Shown: positions 11,096-25,419, counted from the first letter of the stretch. The stretch is 64,000 nt of DNA from Lates calcarifer (GCF_001640805.2 NC_066838.1:12549132-12613131); one strand, 5' to 3'. Numbers and translations: made by a program. The notes: generated from the letters alone by a model not told the origin.

Positions 11096-13080
11096 GGTTC
11101 CTGTTGAAGCTGACTCAGCGGCTCCCCTCCTGTCACGTTGCCATCATAGTTCCACTATCGAAGCAAAACAAGCAATATTAAATAAACAATGTGTACTTAT
11201 CACGTGGATTACATGAAGAGCAAGAATTAGGACCACTTAACTGGCCCCAAAAGTCAACATATCATCTGCTTTGCTATTAGATCCAGCATGTGAGTGGTTA
11301 ACAGCCCAATTCCAGTGACCAGTCTCCAGCCAAACTGAGTGTAAAGCTTGTCATAACACGTAATAGAGCCAAAATACTTCCCTAAATGACTATTTGTCAT
11401 GTAAGCACACTGGCAGAAATTTGTATATGGTGTAGCTATTTAGCTTCAGGTCTTAGAATATCCCTCATGACTGAAATGAGCACACTTACTGATCTTTGAC
11501 AATGAGATAGTTGAGGTGTCCTTTCCTAGATCAGTCCAATACACCTGGTTGTGTTTAAGGAGCCAGGGTTATGTCCTTGGTAGTAATAGGCTTATGACAA
11601 GATATACACTCGTCGTAGAGCCATGTGTGGATTACCAGTAAGCCAAGTGGTACAGACAAGCAGGGACCCCAGACCATTAAGAGCCCTGAAATATCTTAAT
11701 AATCGGGGGGGTGGTATGAATAACACCTTCTATCAAGGTGTTATGTAATTTTATTTTCAGATCTAAGCATGTATCATGATGTTGAACATTTTCTGGAATA
11801 TCTGTTGAATAATTGTTAATACATTAATACAGCAGATGTAATACATGACAAATCAAGGTATTTCATTACACAGGAAATCACCCAATATAACCAAAAAGCA
11901 GGGCTGTTCACTGATTCACAACACGCCCACAGACAGCTCCGCTACTATGGTATAAAGAGTGTGACAGAATCTCTGATGGTGAACAAAACTGAGACAATTT
12001 ACAAGGTAAACTGTGACCTGGAAACACAGCTTTCATATAAGGCATTCACGCATCCCATTAAAAACGTTTCATGAGTCAAATAGTCAAAATAGTCAAGTTC
12101 TATCTCCATCATGTCTCTCAGGCCTTGTTTTGTTGTGTTACATGTTATTGTTGTAAATGAATGATGCATATTCACATATCACTTAATGACAGGTCTCTCC
12201 TGTAAATGAAATAGTGTATCTCAAGAGACTTCCTGGTTAAATAAATAAAACAATTTATATGATCCAAAGGTATCTAACCTAATATGGCCCACTCCAAATT
12301 TCCAGTCAGAATACAAGCTTTTGAGGGTAACACCAAACTTTAAAAAACAGAGGCCTGGACACAAATAGGAGCCACATTTCTACTAAAATACGGGGCCTAC
12401 AACACAAGAATCCTGCTACAACCACTGTTTTGGTTTGACAGTAATGTATCTTAAACATTGCAGTCTGTTCTCCACTATCTTAAAAAGTAAACTTAGTCTC
12501 TTCTGCAGCTTGCAGACATCTGTATTATTGTTTGCCTCGGCTCCATGGTAGGGTGCAGAGTGTACTTGGTGGGTGCTTTAAGGGGACAGGGTGCATGCAC
12601 TATGTACACACTGAGCAGTGTTGATCGCTGGTGTAGGCGGTGGGGGTGAGAGGGCTTTGGGGTGGGTGGGGGGTTACATTTTTGCCCCGGGGCCCCCTAG
12701 TGGATTAATCCGTCCATGAATGTAGCTGTGCCCCGACAAACATCCACAGTGTATACTTATTACTGATTTGTTAACGTTTTCAGTATGAATACTGTCGTTA
12801 TGTGATGGGCCAAAGCGGGACAAGGTCTAAACTGTGCTTTCACAACATTTCGGGAGAAAAATAACGTAAAGCAAAACAAAAACACATAAGGTTTGGACTT
12901 GTCATCCAGGACACAACCTGTCACACTGGTTCTCGGAAATATCTGCTAACATTACTGTGAATTGTGTGAGTCACTGTAACTGGATACGTGGATTTGAGAA
13001 ATGAAAGGACAGCCAAATTTAAGACATGGCTACCCTCAAACTTTTTTTTACTAACAGTGAAAACAGTATCAAAACATTCA
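11096..13080 (-). other. ppard 5' UTR piece and upstream intron
   Basis: The exon holding the ppard ATG probably extends to an acceptor near 11154-11155 (CGATAG on the minus strand). Beyond it lies A/T-rich sequence, with short G-rich tracts at 11705-11711 and 12640-12690, up to the CpG-rich block near 13.1 kb. No coding exon is evident. Confidence 0.45.
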
Positions 13081-13560
13081 CCTGGGAGGCTTTAGCCGGC
13101 CGTCGAGGAGTGCGGTACGGCTAGCTAACTCAGCTAGTTAGCTCCTAACCTTGAGTGTTGACTACCACTAGCTGTTAGCGTGGCTGACCCACATTCCCGT
13201 GTGTGCCTTATAACCAACGTTAGCTGGCTTTGCCAAGTTAGCTTACCTCTCCCGATAGTGCCGCTGGTACAGAAGATTTTCACGCCACAGGGAACCACCG
13301 ACGGGCTAAAAACGGGCAAGCGGCGAAAACAATCCCGAGTCCCAGTCCGGGTCCAGGATCGATCGGCTGTTGACAAGTTGTGTGAAGTCACCAGCAGGAG
13401 TGAGAGCTAGCAGCAGGAGCTAACGCCACAGACTGCTAACATAAACTTAAAACCGACTCAGGCCTCCATGTAGCGGCCGAGCTGACACATCGCTGAGCCG
13501 CGGAGGACAGGAAGACAGTGCGGACACTTTTCGTTGACTACCATATCACATGCAGATAAG
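13080..13560 (-). promoter_or_regulatory. CpG-rich ppard promoter and 5' exon region
   Basis: CpG dinucleotides become frequent here and the block is rich in GCTAGC/GTTAGC/AGCTAAC words (for example near 13117-13140, 13165-13180, 13215-13240, 13405-13440). Position 2 kb upstream of the coding start, with a plausible intron between, suggests the ppard transcription start. No TATA box was noted. The 76- and 85-codon frames across it are shadows of this composition. Confidence 0.5.
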
Positions 13561-13608
13561 CACAGTTAACTGATAATCCCTCCGCGACTCTCTCCTTGTT
13601 CCTAGCTT

Positions 13609-13715
13609 TGCTTTGCTTTGCTTTGCTTCACTTCACTAACCCCCCCTCCTCTCCTCCTCCTCCTCCTCCTCCTCGTCACATGCCAGGACACACACACACA
13701 CACACACACACACAC
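13609..13715. repeat. Short tandem repeats: (CTTTG)n, (CTC)n and (CA)n
   Basis: A CTTTG pentamer array at about 13609-13627 is followed by a CTC-rich run around 13645-13675 and a (CA)n run at 13688-13715, just outside the ppard 5' region. Confidence 0.85.
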
Positions 13716-16164
13716 TGGAGCCTGCACACAGCTCTCTGACTGGAGTCAAGGTCTCTGTTAATATGAACTGTTGTTTTTTTAGATGTTGTTCTCCTTAAAC
13801 AGAATAAAACTACTAATTAATTCACACTGTGCAGCAACGTGTATATACAATCCATTACTTGTTAAATATAAATACAAATACCGTGGATAACTGCCTACTA
13901 TATGTATGTAAAATAATTTATAACATTACTCACTCAATATTTTTTCAGTACTCTTCCACACCCTGCACCACTTGTATCCTTGTTTACAACGTACACAAAC
14001 TGTTGTACTGTGTATAGACATTGTATTTTTGTCCATTTGTTATTACTACATGTTTTTTTTTTACTAATGTTTAACTAACTCTGTGTATGCATCTATTTTT
14101 TCATCTGCTTGCTCTTACATAATAGTGATATGTTTATGTTTACTTATCTCTGCTTCAGCTTTGTTGTTCTTGTTTTTGCTGCATGTCCATGACTATCTTC
14201 CTCAGTATTGTTATTAGTTCTTTGTGTACTAATCATACTAGTCATATTTTTTTAAAGTGCAAACATACATAATTGGTCAAAACGTTGTTTCAGTCTCTGA
14301 AGTATTTTGGTCAAACACCACAGTACATCAGTGTAGCATGAAAATCAGGGCCCTGTACATAAGCAGCTTCAGTGTGCCCACTTCCTCTTTCGGTGCATCC
14401 ACTGCTAAGTGTAAACCCATGCATCTATAGTGGTTATTAGAGTCAGCAGTAATATGATGTGTATACTAGTCCACACAATCTGAGCAATCTGAACATAAAT
14501 CAGCTCTCTCCTGTATTACTGCCCTGCCATAACATTTATCTCTACCAAGTTTATAGTGTTCAGTTTTTTGTTGAAATGGTGGGGGGTGGGGGGCGAAATA
14601 TTAGAGACATGTCTGAATATAATGAAGTCCAGTTTTAAAAAAAAAAAAAAACATCACATCTCTGACCTCAGTGTTAAGGGAATTAACACCTCTATGACTG
14701 TGACAACAAAAACATTACAAATGACCACTGAGTATATAGCTGTCACACTGTTTTAGGTCTTGTTATACCTGGATATTAGACATATATGTAAAGACATCTT
14801 ACTGTGGTCTTACACTGCAACATGATTACTGTGTTACTGTACCTCATATTAAAAGACAATCTGTTAAGACTTCACTGAAATCATGTGTAATTTGTAGATT
14901 TAAGGTGAATTACATTCCAGCAGCTTCTATCCCAGTATCTGTTACAGAGGCAGCATGATAAGACTTTTGAAACCTAAAGGCACCATTGACTTAAATAAAG
15001 AGAAGGTCAGCCCAGTATTAAAACTGAAAACACAGGATTGGAACCTGCCATTGTTCACAAACTGACTGACCTTTGACTCTAATTGATTTAGATACCAGAG
15101 ATAGTCTGTCAAACTATATATCCAACCAACAGTAAAAACTTACTTACAAAGCTATTAATGTCAGATTTCAAAGTTGCAGGTAAAAACAAACTTTCAGCTC
15201 CAGACTTTTTACACAGCCCTCCTCATGTTGTGGCTCTTAATTCCCCTCATTACACCCCTGAATATACACACATGTCTTTTTCTAAAGAAGACATCATGTT
15301 GAGTCAGTGCTGCCATCATGAAAGGAAATGATGGGTGTAAGATGTAAATGTATATGATATTATCAGATGTTTGGTTTTTGAGGGTTTTTTCTAATACAGC
15401 ATATGGACAATAATTCAAAATACTGGTGAAAAAAGACACTCAATCATGATGTATTTTGTCTTAGTTTTAAGATTTTCAGTTAATTATTCATGCTAAGAAG
15501 ATTACACTGGAATTTACTGCTTTACAATCTGAGATCAGATTTAGACACCATGATCAACTATCTTAAACATATTGCACTGCATAATATAACTTGTATGTTT
15601 TTTTGAACTCATATTAACGTACTTAATGAGTTATCGTAAAGGAAAGTGATGCCGTAGACCAAAAATAACAAAGAAACCCCCGTTAATGCTGAGAGATGGA
15701 GCAGAATAAAACTTTTTTTAAAGAGTCACAGATGATAAATATCATCTCAGCCTACTTGTAGTTTGTGTGGTTTGTCAGGGGATGTCTCTGTTCACTCATG
15801 TGAGCAAAGGTTTTACCAGTGAGAGGCGTAGAGAGAGTGATGACACATTTCAGCTCTTAACAAATGAGCTAGGCTCAAATTCAAACTAAAGCGGACGTGC
15901 GTTTTGCATATTCAGTGTTGTGGGTCTCAACTTCTTCCACCGTGTGTGGTCTTTGGAATTTATGTCATGAATGTCGTCTATTTGCTGTTTTATAACTCAT
16001 TTAATCGGTCAACAAAAGGTTATTTATTTCAGCTCTTAATTGTGTGATGTATCAGCTCAGATTTTAGTGAAAGTGAAGATTACAGTTGTATTGAACTGCA
16101 TGTTGCACATGATTTAACACAGTAAAGATCAGCAGCAGAAAACTGGTTGAGGCATTAATTCACT
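13716..16164. other. Intergenic stretch between ppard 5' end and def6 3' end
   Basis: A/T-rich sequence without convincing coding exons. The small frames (13829-14017, 14556-14756, 15209-15439) have no recognisable domains or splice structure. I see nothing else I can support. Confidence 0.6.
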
Positions 16165-16170
16165 TTTATT
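16165..16170 (-). terminator. Candidate poly(A) signal of def6
   Basis: TTTATT on + gives AATAAA on the def6 strand, about 640 bp beyond the def6 stop. The 3' UTR between contains a (TC)n-rich tract at about 16213-16255. Confidence 0.45.
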
Positions 16171-16812
16171 TACAGTTATGTTAAATGGCAGTAGAAACAG
16201 GAAGAACAATGAGTGTCTCTCTCTCTCTCTCCCTGCGCTCTCTCTTTCTCTTTCCTGTTTATGAGGAGTGATACTCTTAGACTAACATTGCGGTAAACTC
16301 TAATACTGAACCAACTTTTCACATCAAAAAGTTAAGCCACACCCCACAACCCCACCCCCCTTTCCCCCAAAAAAGTAAAATAGGAAAATTGTTATCTCTC
16401 TATATTACAGAACTAAACAAATGAGCTTCCATTACTTACTGTACTTAGGTACTACTCTTTTAACATCAGCTACAGCTCTCTTACAGCTCATTTCCTTTGC
16501 ACTGAGGTATTGTTCACGTCCTGAGCAGGCCTCACACAGGCTGCAGTCAAAGCGTCAGTCGAGCAGTGAACGCTAACGCAACTTCTCGCAAAAATGTTCT
16601 AAGCTGTTGCCGTCTGTGAAATGAGGTCAGTAAATTCAATATTTATTAAAAAATGCTAGTACTGTGAATTCAGTTTTAAGTGTAGATGTCCCACTGTTTT
16701 CACAAATTGTTCACACATCAGACATTAGCTGTCTCTTGCCCTTCCTGTCAGAAAACCTAAAGGTGTGACCACACATGGCCTAGACGGCCTCCCTCTCACT
16801 TGATTCATGTTT

Positions 16813-19800
16813 CTAGGGGATGTCCATGTCTCCGTTAGAGGCATGGGAGTGACGTTTCTCTAAATCACACCCAGCTCTGTTGTCGACATTTTCTTTGCTC
16901 TCCTCATCCTGATCCTCTGATCCTGATCTCCTCCTGAGACGCAGCCCGGGATCTCTCTGTGTCGGGATCTGGAAGCTCGAGAAGGAGCTTCCTAACGACG
17001 GTCTCTTCTCTGAAAACAAGATGATGACAAAACGCTTCAGAGAATGAAGTGTACGTTTGCAGCAGACAAATGAAATCAGAGTTTGGAGGACGCGTAAATG
17101 GAGAAGGAATTCACTGGTGAAAAAATAATCAAATTTCAGGAAGTGTATTGACGGGTATGAAATGTAAAAATAACTGTCGTCGTCGAGACAGACGGCAGAA
17201 CACTCACAAACAAACAGCTCAATGCTAATCTTCACTTGAAGCAGAGTTAAATGTCAACCCAGCCACAGCAATGGTATTTACCACTGGCATTTAGAAACTC
17301 TCAGTTCATTCTCAAGAATTAATTCACATGTTGACAGTCGCATAAAACAGAAATAATTACTCTTCGTGCAAACAGAGTGAGTGAGAGATCTTTAAATTTA
17401 TGTTTATCGTGTTTCATAATACACCATCTCATCGCTGGACACGTACCGCCCGGTCCAATCGGTCGCATCAGTCTGTTCATCTGGACGTTCCAGTGTTTGA
17501 CGTTGGTGCTCGCTTGGCGAAGCTTCCTCTGTGCAGCCTGTCAGTGAGAAAGAGCTGCGCATTAAAACCTCTGATGAATAAACAAACTGATGAGGACTCC
17601 ATCCTGAAACATGTTATCAGATTTTTAGGGCCCATCGGTTGTAATTTGAAAAGATCAAGCACCAGCAATATTAGATAAAGAAACTTTTTATCTATTACAA
17701 AGTTCTGTGACATGTAACATATTGACAGTTATGATATAGGGGCGTGCACAGTACTGGGTCTCTTAAGGCCAGATTAGCAGAGCAGAAATAACAGACCACC
17801 CTGTGCTAGTGATGCTATTATCACTGAAAATGCTTGGGGTAAATCACACAAAATCTTAAACACATGAATTCAAAAAACATATTTTAGGCATAAGAAAATG
17901 TGTTTATAATAACTGGATGTTAAATAAAACAAACATTAACAAATCAAGTTAGCTGATACTACTGGCTTAATGTTTTACTTAGACATCACAGCACATCCCC
18001 GATATGCAAGTTCAGTTAAAGAATAATTTCTTCTTTTATTGAGCAGTCTTTTTTGGTTCTTACCACAACATCCTGGTCGACCCTGTGCCGGTTGGCACGG
18101 ACCTCCTCCAGCTGCCTCTGCGCCTCCTCCAGGGCTCGAGACTTGGCCTCCATTTCCTGTTTGAGCTCCTGCTTCTCCCTCTGTGTCTTCAGGATGTATT
18201 CCTCCTGTTCCTCCTGCAGGGACATCAGTGCCTTCATCTTCTCCTCCTCCTCAGCCAGTAACCTGTACACACGACATAAAAAAAACATACTTTTTCTGTT
18301 ATTCATAATTGACACCAAGCTGCTTAAGATATTCATGAAATGTGAAAACAGACGCACAGGGCCTGACGTAAGGTGCTTTATCATTCATCAGAAAGTTTTA
18401 ACTTGAAAAGACTGAGAGAGCACGCAAGAACAGTAACACAACAGATCTGACTGATGGCAACATTTAACAACTTCCTCTGTTGGCAGCTCAACTTCCTCAG
18501 GAACATAATGCAACATGAACTCAGCAGCTCAGCTCAATATCTGCACACATGAGTGCCTCCCTGTTTATAGCCAATACATCATTGTTTGCAAGCTCTAAAT
18601 ATAAACAAATTCTAAACTTCTTATCGTGCTGTGAAAGTGTTTGTAAGTGTCTGACTGCATGTTGGCAGGGATAAGTGGCTATACTCTACCCAGCTTGAGC
18701 GTAGCGGAAGGCCTCCTCATCCAGCCTGGCTTTGATCTCCTGCTGCAGCGCCTCTTCCAAACGCTTCTGCATCTCTTCCAGTTCCTGGATCCTCTTCCTC
18801 TGCCTCTCTGCTTCCTCCTCTTTCAGAGCCATCTCTGCCTGCATGCTGACCCGTGCCTTGATGTACATGACATGAAGCAAAGGGAATGAACGGTCACATA
18901 TTTTTCTGCTTTTCTGTTTTTTTTTCCACCTCTTCTTTCCCTCCACACTCACCTCCTCAGCCTCTCTCAGCTGGACCTCCAGGGCCCGCTGGAGCTGCTC
19001 GTGCTGCTGGCGCCTCCTCTGCTCGTCCTGCTCCAGGAGGGCCTGAGCCTGCTTCTGCGCCTCCTTCAGGAGTTCCAGCTCCGCCAGCTTACGCTCCCGT
19101 TCCTCCTGCAGGGCCCGCAGCCTCTGCAGCTCCTCCTCCTTGGCCTGTCGTCTCTTCTCCCGCTGCTCACGCTGCTCGCGTCGCTTCAGCTTCAGATCTT
19201 TGTGTAGGGACTTTTTCCCCTCCACGTGCAGCCTGATAGCAGTTTGAATAGCTATGGAGAAGATCGTGTTTAATGTCTCGATATCAAAATGAAGCCTTAA
19301 AGACAGGTGAAGATAGGTGATCAATATCAGTGAACGTGAGACTCCTCTGACCTGTAGTCCACTCCTGTCTCTGTTTGGTGTCTGAGGCGCTCATCTCATA
19401 AGTCTTGGAGAGAGTTTTAAGACAAAACATGCACCTCTTCCCATCTCGGTCTGGCAGCACCTGTTAAACATTGATCAGATCAGTAAATATCCCTTCATCA
19501 TGCATCGATTTTTTTTTTTTAGATTAGTAGTGACCATTTCTTTAATATACAGTGGTTAGGAGAGAAGAAAAACGGCGAACTCACTGGGAAAAGGACGTTT
19601 TTGATCCATTTGGAACGACCAAACAATATTTGATCATCGTCTACTTCCTATAATAAAGCATGATTTTAGAATGATTGTTTGTTTTCCTTTGGAGTAACAC
19701 ATGGTGCAGTGGGTAGTAGTGCTCTTGCTGAAAGAAAGGCAGAACTTCACCAGATGGTTTTATTTGTAAGTGCTCAGTGTGGTACCATGTGGCATTGATG

Positions 19801-22800
19801 TGCTTATAACTGACTCTGCGTTCACCTTAAAAGCCACAAAAACTGCCCGAACAACAATAACTCTACTCTAGAACATGTCATTCGTGAGTGTGAGAATGGC
19901 AGACTTAACTACTAACACTCAAGCTCTGTGAGATTTGGGAGGAAATCTATGATCTGATTGAATGTGACTGATCTGAATGTGAAACAAGACAACTTTCAGT
20001 TTCCAGCTGCTGCAGTTTTTATAAACTTGATGGTTCCCAACCTCTTTGGCTCATGACATGGCTAACAACTACTTGAGGACTGAGTGGAAATTATTAGGGG
20101 GGAGGGTTGCTGAGAAAATTGGGAGGGCTATTTATGTATTTCTCCTTTTGCTGAAGGGAGTGTAGTTTTATTTGAGGGGGCAGAGTGCAGACATGTCATT
20201 TGTCACTATTTGACAGCATCTCTCACTTATTCTGCTCTGTAATTAACTGTACTAATTGTACTAACTATAAGTAGAACATTAACGTAAAATGTGTTTTTAA
20301 AAAATGTAATGTGTCATATAAAGCAACAGGGACAGCTACTAGTTATGACTGGCAGGTTGTACTGTTTAAACTGGAGTATATAATCTTAAAGTAGTACTAG
20401 ATTACTTTGAGATTAAGGGGGGAAGGTGCTGCAGTTTTTCTTCTAGTGAATAAAACGGTCCTAAGAAAATCATAAGAGCGTTTAGGCAGGATTTGCTTTT
20501 AAAAAAAAAAGGCAACTATAACACCCTAATAATTTTCATACAGACTTGATTCCTCGTGACTGTTTGCACATGTAGAGCCCACAGGTTGTGTTTTGTTGGA
20601 ATATTTTGGGGGGTTTTCTGGGTCCCTAAGAGGTAAACTTTTCCAGCAATTCACAGGAAAACCCAACGATGAGGGAAGTCCTTAAAAATAAATATCTGCC
20701 ATCTTGTGACCCCTTTTGCTTCATCTTGCAACACCATGGGGGAGTCCCCACCCCCAGGCTGGGAACCGCAAATGTACAAAGCAAAGCAAATGAGCAGTAT
20801 GTACTGTATTTCTTTTCTGGACAAAAAAAAAACTGAGAAAGAATTCAGTGTTATTAAAAGCCACATGTCCTTCCAGTGTTAAGTGTTTAGCTTTGAAAGA
20901 TGATCATCTCCAGCTGCTTACCTCCACACAGCAGTTCCCATCCAGAGCTATGTTGCCCTGGCAATCCTTGCGGTCCTCCCCAGTGTAGTAGGACAAGTTG
21001 CTCGGCCTTAAGGTGAACCAGCGTTCCTTCCAGTTTCTCCTCAGCTGACCTTTTTTCCACAGATAACCCTGCATGCATCCAAACCAACGCACACACACAT
21101 ACTGTCATACTGCCAAAGAAAAGAGCACATCTGGAACCAAAGCACAGACTCCTGGTGGCCAGTGGGTCTCTTACCTCTTTGAGGACATCACCAACTATCT
21201 CCCTGTACACTTCCTCTATAGCCATGCTGATTATGCTCTTATCAATTCCTCTGCTTATCTTTCCCGAGTTCATCATCTCTAGAAAAACCCAAACAGTAAT
21301 GCCACTCTGCTGCACTGAGTCCTGAGAGAAGAAGTCCTCTAATTCAACACAGTTGAACTCAATACTCATGGCCATGCATATCTTCTTCAAGAGGTACTCC
21401 ACCTGAAGAGGAAAAGAAACCAAACGTCTTGAGAGTGAGAATAAATATGCTTCATCTGAATTATCTGTGTTTTCTGCATTATACTCAAGGGAGGAAGTAA
21501 CTAAAAAAAACTGTTGTTTTACTACAATCAAGAAAAGTTTGTGTACACTTCAGTAGAGTTTGTAACTCACATTAACACATATTTTAGTGACTTTCCTTCG
21601 AGGGATTTTTTTTAAAGCTCACATTCAACAATGTTGCCCTCTCTCTGCAGTAACTTGTATTTTTGTTTTCTCTTAATGAAACCCATTTTAGTAACAGTAT
21701 TTACATAGTAGTACTTATTACATGCACAGTGGTCGGTGTGTGAAGCCGAAATACCAAAATAAAACTGGATGGTGTTTGCTTAAACTCAGCGAGACAGAAA
21801 CTACTCTGCCCCTGAAATTTAGGGCTTTCTCTTGGCAGCTGCTGTGAAAAACACAAGACAGGAAACCAAAACGAGTTTGCAAGTGAGAAACAAGCCCACA
21901 CCGCTGCATGAAAAGAGCAACGTGTTCCATGATGGCAAGAAACAAGGTTTCAACCAGGCTGTACTTACTGATTGTAAGAGATCCAACAACATTTTTAGGT
22001 CACAGATTACTGACTACAGTCTTAGAATTGTTCTCAACAACAGAGCACAGTAACTTGAAACATTCATGTTGCTAAATTTAGAAACGAACAACCACGATCA
22101 ACTTCAAGATGTGCAAAAACGTTTGTTTTTGTAAACTTACAATGGGATTTTTCTTCCCGGTCCAATCATGTTTTGAATAACAAACAATACCCCAGAAATC
22201 AGATTTGTTACTGTACTGAGGGAGTGTGAAGAAATTCCTTCAACTCTAAGTCTATTTTAGTTGAACCTACCTCATCAGGGACCATAACCAGCGGGTATTT
22301 GTCCTCAGACAGAAAATTAAAAAGACACCAAAGCCGAAAAGCATCCTTCTCTGGCAGAACTGTGCTGCTGTTTTTGTCCGTCTGGTAGTTTTTCTTTGCC
22401 GTAAGAGTCCAACAGAGCTCGTCTACGTTTTCCTTATTAAAAGAACCTTCCACAACCTACAACAACAAAATGCAGGGACTGAAAAAAACTTTGACTGTAT
22501 CTTTGACTTCATAGCCTTAGAATCTGATGAAACAAAAAGAGCATGTGGTTGTGTTTTTGTCACCTTATCCAGGATGTATTTGTTGAGATAAGGCATATAA
22601 CCCTGACTGGAAACTGGACCATCATCATCATCCCTAAAGTGCTCCTCCAAAGCGACTGGGTCATGTGGGATACTCAGGACTGTGCACAGGTTGTGGGACA
22701 AAACCTGTGAAATCACAATGTACAGGACAGACATATTTAAAACTGCATTCTCTAAATCAATATGTATAACATAGGTGAATCACATCAGCTATAATGGCAT

Positions 22801-24363
22801 GAATGCGATGTTAAACTACTGCTAAAGCTAAATAACATACTATCAAATATATCTACTAATGTGGGTGAACAAACTGAGAACAAAATGTTGATTTAGATTT
22901 TTAGGGAGCTGAAGTTTTGGAATTTCTGCTGCACTGTATTTTTCTAAAAATAATGTTTATACATATGTTAGTGTGACAAAATAAAAAAATGTGTGGCTGT
23001 AGTCAGCAAGTGAAACTGCATGGCAAACATTTTCAGATACTATATTTAAACACTTTTTTAAGTCAGTCAATTATTAAAGTATTTGAATTGCACCTTGTGC
23101 ACAGTGTAAAATGTAAAATAATGGGAGATATAAATGAAAATAAAAAACAAATATCAATAAGACATGCTAAAACGTCAGGTTACATAAGAGTGACACAGTG
23201 TAAAGTACTACTTGTAGCAGGAAAATAAAAACCAGACTTTTGCTTTTACGGCAATACATTTTTTCAGTTGATAGTGTGCAATGTCCTCAGATATCTAACG
23301 TATGTTATCAGTCAACCAGCCTCCGAGTGTTGAGCCATAACCACATCCTGTCTCTAGTCTCCAGTGCACTACAACATCTGTCAGCTTTGAGGCCATGACA
23401 TGCAAGTGGCTTGTCTGCGAGCCTGTCTTAAGAACATGGTGCCTGTACACAGGCTGCATGCATGAGGGGGATAAGCCTAGTCATGAGGCTGACTCGCTGT
23501 GAGCCAGGAGCAGCGGGGCAGCACATCGCAGGAACGTGGAGGTGGCTGGAAATGGAGTCTGATCCACGCCAATACCAAGTGACATAACGATGAGCTCAAC
23601 AGAAAATACAGCTGCTTCGTTGAAGCCTTGTGGCAAGAGACAACAACCACCAACATGTTTCCACTTTGTCCTCGCTCTCACCGTAACAATGTCCCTTTGA
23701 CGTACACGCGCTCATGTTGTGAACATACTCTATTCAACAGGCTGTTCTCTGGGCAGGTCCAGTGCCAGAGGACCCTTTGCACTACAAGCTGGTACGCCGA
23801 GGCCCAGTGTACGCACAGCTTGGCGATGAGGGCTCTCATTCATGTACAGACTGAGAGCAAACTGTTACTCTCGTGCTCTCGCCAGACAGAGGTGCATATT
23901 GTGCCTTCTCTTAGCAGTCAAAGCATTTTACTCGAAATATAGGGAACAAATTAGTTCCTTGTTGAACAGAATGTGGTTAGGTTTTTCACACAGGAAATAT
24001 TGAGGATGATAGGTAACATCAGATTGTGTACACCCTTATTTCCTACATCTACGGAATCAAATGTGACAAAGACTAAATAACACATGCACTTGTGACATTT
24101 AGTTTGCTGAGCACTTCAAATATTTTCATCTCATTTCTCTCAGAGCGAGCCCACGTGATGAAATATGAATTGAGGTAGGAAATGAGGCAGCTGAGTAAAA
24201 AAGTGACTTCTCAAACAGAAAAACTTTACTAAAGTCCCATCTTCCAGGTAGAGGACCCTCCACTCACCTTCAGCTGAGACTTGGACACCTTACCGCTCTT
24301 CTCCAGATCCAGGGCTGTGAAGCCATACCAGATGGACTTGAGCAGCTCAGACCGCAAGTCCAT
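16813..24363 (-). CDS. def6: DEF6 / SWAP-70-like guanine nucleotide exchange factor
   Basis: Eleven coding exons in phase: 24363-24268, 22704-22564, 22456-22271, 21402-21175, 21068-20922, 19460-19352, 19251-18953, 18856-18690, 18262-18064, 17537-17447, 17009-16813. The product is 619 residues (human DEF6 about 631). It starts [15 protein letters not shown], and the EF-hand-like N-terminus includes [22 protein letters not shown] domain lies at about 218-314 ([18 protein letters not shown] ... [11 protein letters not shown]). A long K/E/Q/R coiled coil covers about 315-560, and a Ser/Arg/Glu-rich tail ends DMDIP. Known family role: a PIP3-binding activator of Rac/Rho GTPases acting at the membrane and cytoskeleton after receptor signalling, best known in lymphocytes. 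Next to ppard, as in human 6p21. The exon 8 acceptor (CATCAAG on the minus strand) has a poor pyrimidine tract but keeps the frame. Confidence 0.95.
20031..20767. mobile_element. Probable MITE with GGTTCCCA-type inverted ends in def6 intron 5
   Basis: The left end reads GGTTCCCAACCTCTTTGGCT near 20032. The right end reads CCCAGGCTGGGAACC at 20753-20767, which is its inverted counterpart. Both ends recall a common fish non-autonomous DNA element. No transposase is present inside. Exact borders and target duplication were not resolved. Confidence 0.5.
23380..23930. other. GC-richer block within def6 intron 1, function unknown
   Basis: This part of intron 1 is clearly more G/C- and CpG-containing than the surrounding intron. 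It carries an open 104-codon + strand frame (23628-23942) plus a short frame reading [19 protein letters not shown]. None has matching splice sites or a family I recognise. An intronic enhancer, a processed fragment or chance are all possible. Confidence 0.3.
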
Positions 24364-25378
24364 TTCTGCAGCAGCGTTACTTTCTGATTTCCTCCTCTAC
24401 GTCTCTTCTTCTTCCCTCTACTGTTGACACGGGGCCTTTGGGTGACAAGCAGACACCCACACAGTGTTGCTGCTGTCAGGCAGACATGGAGCTTTACCAG
24501 TCTGCTGGTAGCGACACCTGCTGGACATCGACAGTTAGAGACAAGAGTGGGAGTGTCTTATTGTTAGATTCATGCCCCAATCTTGCCCTCCAGAAGGACA
24601 AGTTTTCAGATCCTCTACAAATACCATATTATGAAAGTACCACATTACAAGTTTAAGTCCTCCAATCAAACTGAGTACTCAGAATTTCTCTTTAAAACTA
24701 TGTTAATTTTATTACAGCTGAAATAATTACTTGATGAGTAGTCAGGTGACAGAAAATGAATCATCAATATTGCTATTTTTCATATAAAAACACCTTCACC
24801 ACCCACCTCCTTCTAAAAAAAAAAAAATCTCAACTTTTCCAGGGTGAGGACTTGCTGCTTTCCTCTGTTTTTTTAATTTTACTGATGAATATCAGTCAGT
24901 TTTTAACCGTTATCAAGACCAAATTTTAAGGTATGATATTAGACTTTAGGAGTGTTGGGAGAGGAGTGTGATGGACAGCTTTTTAAAAAATGTGTTATTT
25001 TCTGACATTTTATGAACCACATATACTGTTATATGTTTATTGCTGCTCTAATCATTACACATTTATGTTATCAAACTATGTTATATTATCAATAAGAATT
25101 TTAATAATGTAGTTGTTAAAATTGGAGCTAAATATGGTTGGTTGGTCTTGTTAATTATAATTTCATCATATGTTTCTTTACAAAACATATGATGATCAAG
25201 AAACACATGAACAGTAACTGGTAACTAAAGCCATTTATACTCCATTGTTTTCTACTTGAATAACCAGTGCTGCCTCCAAGGACTGTTGAGATTATAGGAT
25301 TTACAAGTGAACATAACTACTAAATATGATGTCTTTTGAGACCTGAGTTGCCAGCGATAAGGTAATGAAGACACTGGT

Positions 25379-25419
<41 letters not shown>

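Noticed and set aside
18053..18406. Plus-strand frames at 18053-18406 and 18886-19236
   Set aside because: They are antisense shadows of the def6 coiled-coil exons, which are highly biased in composition.
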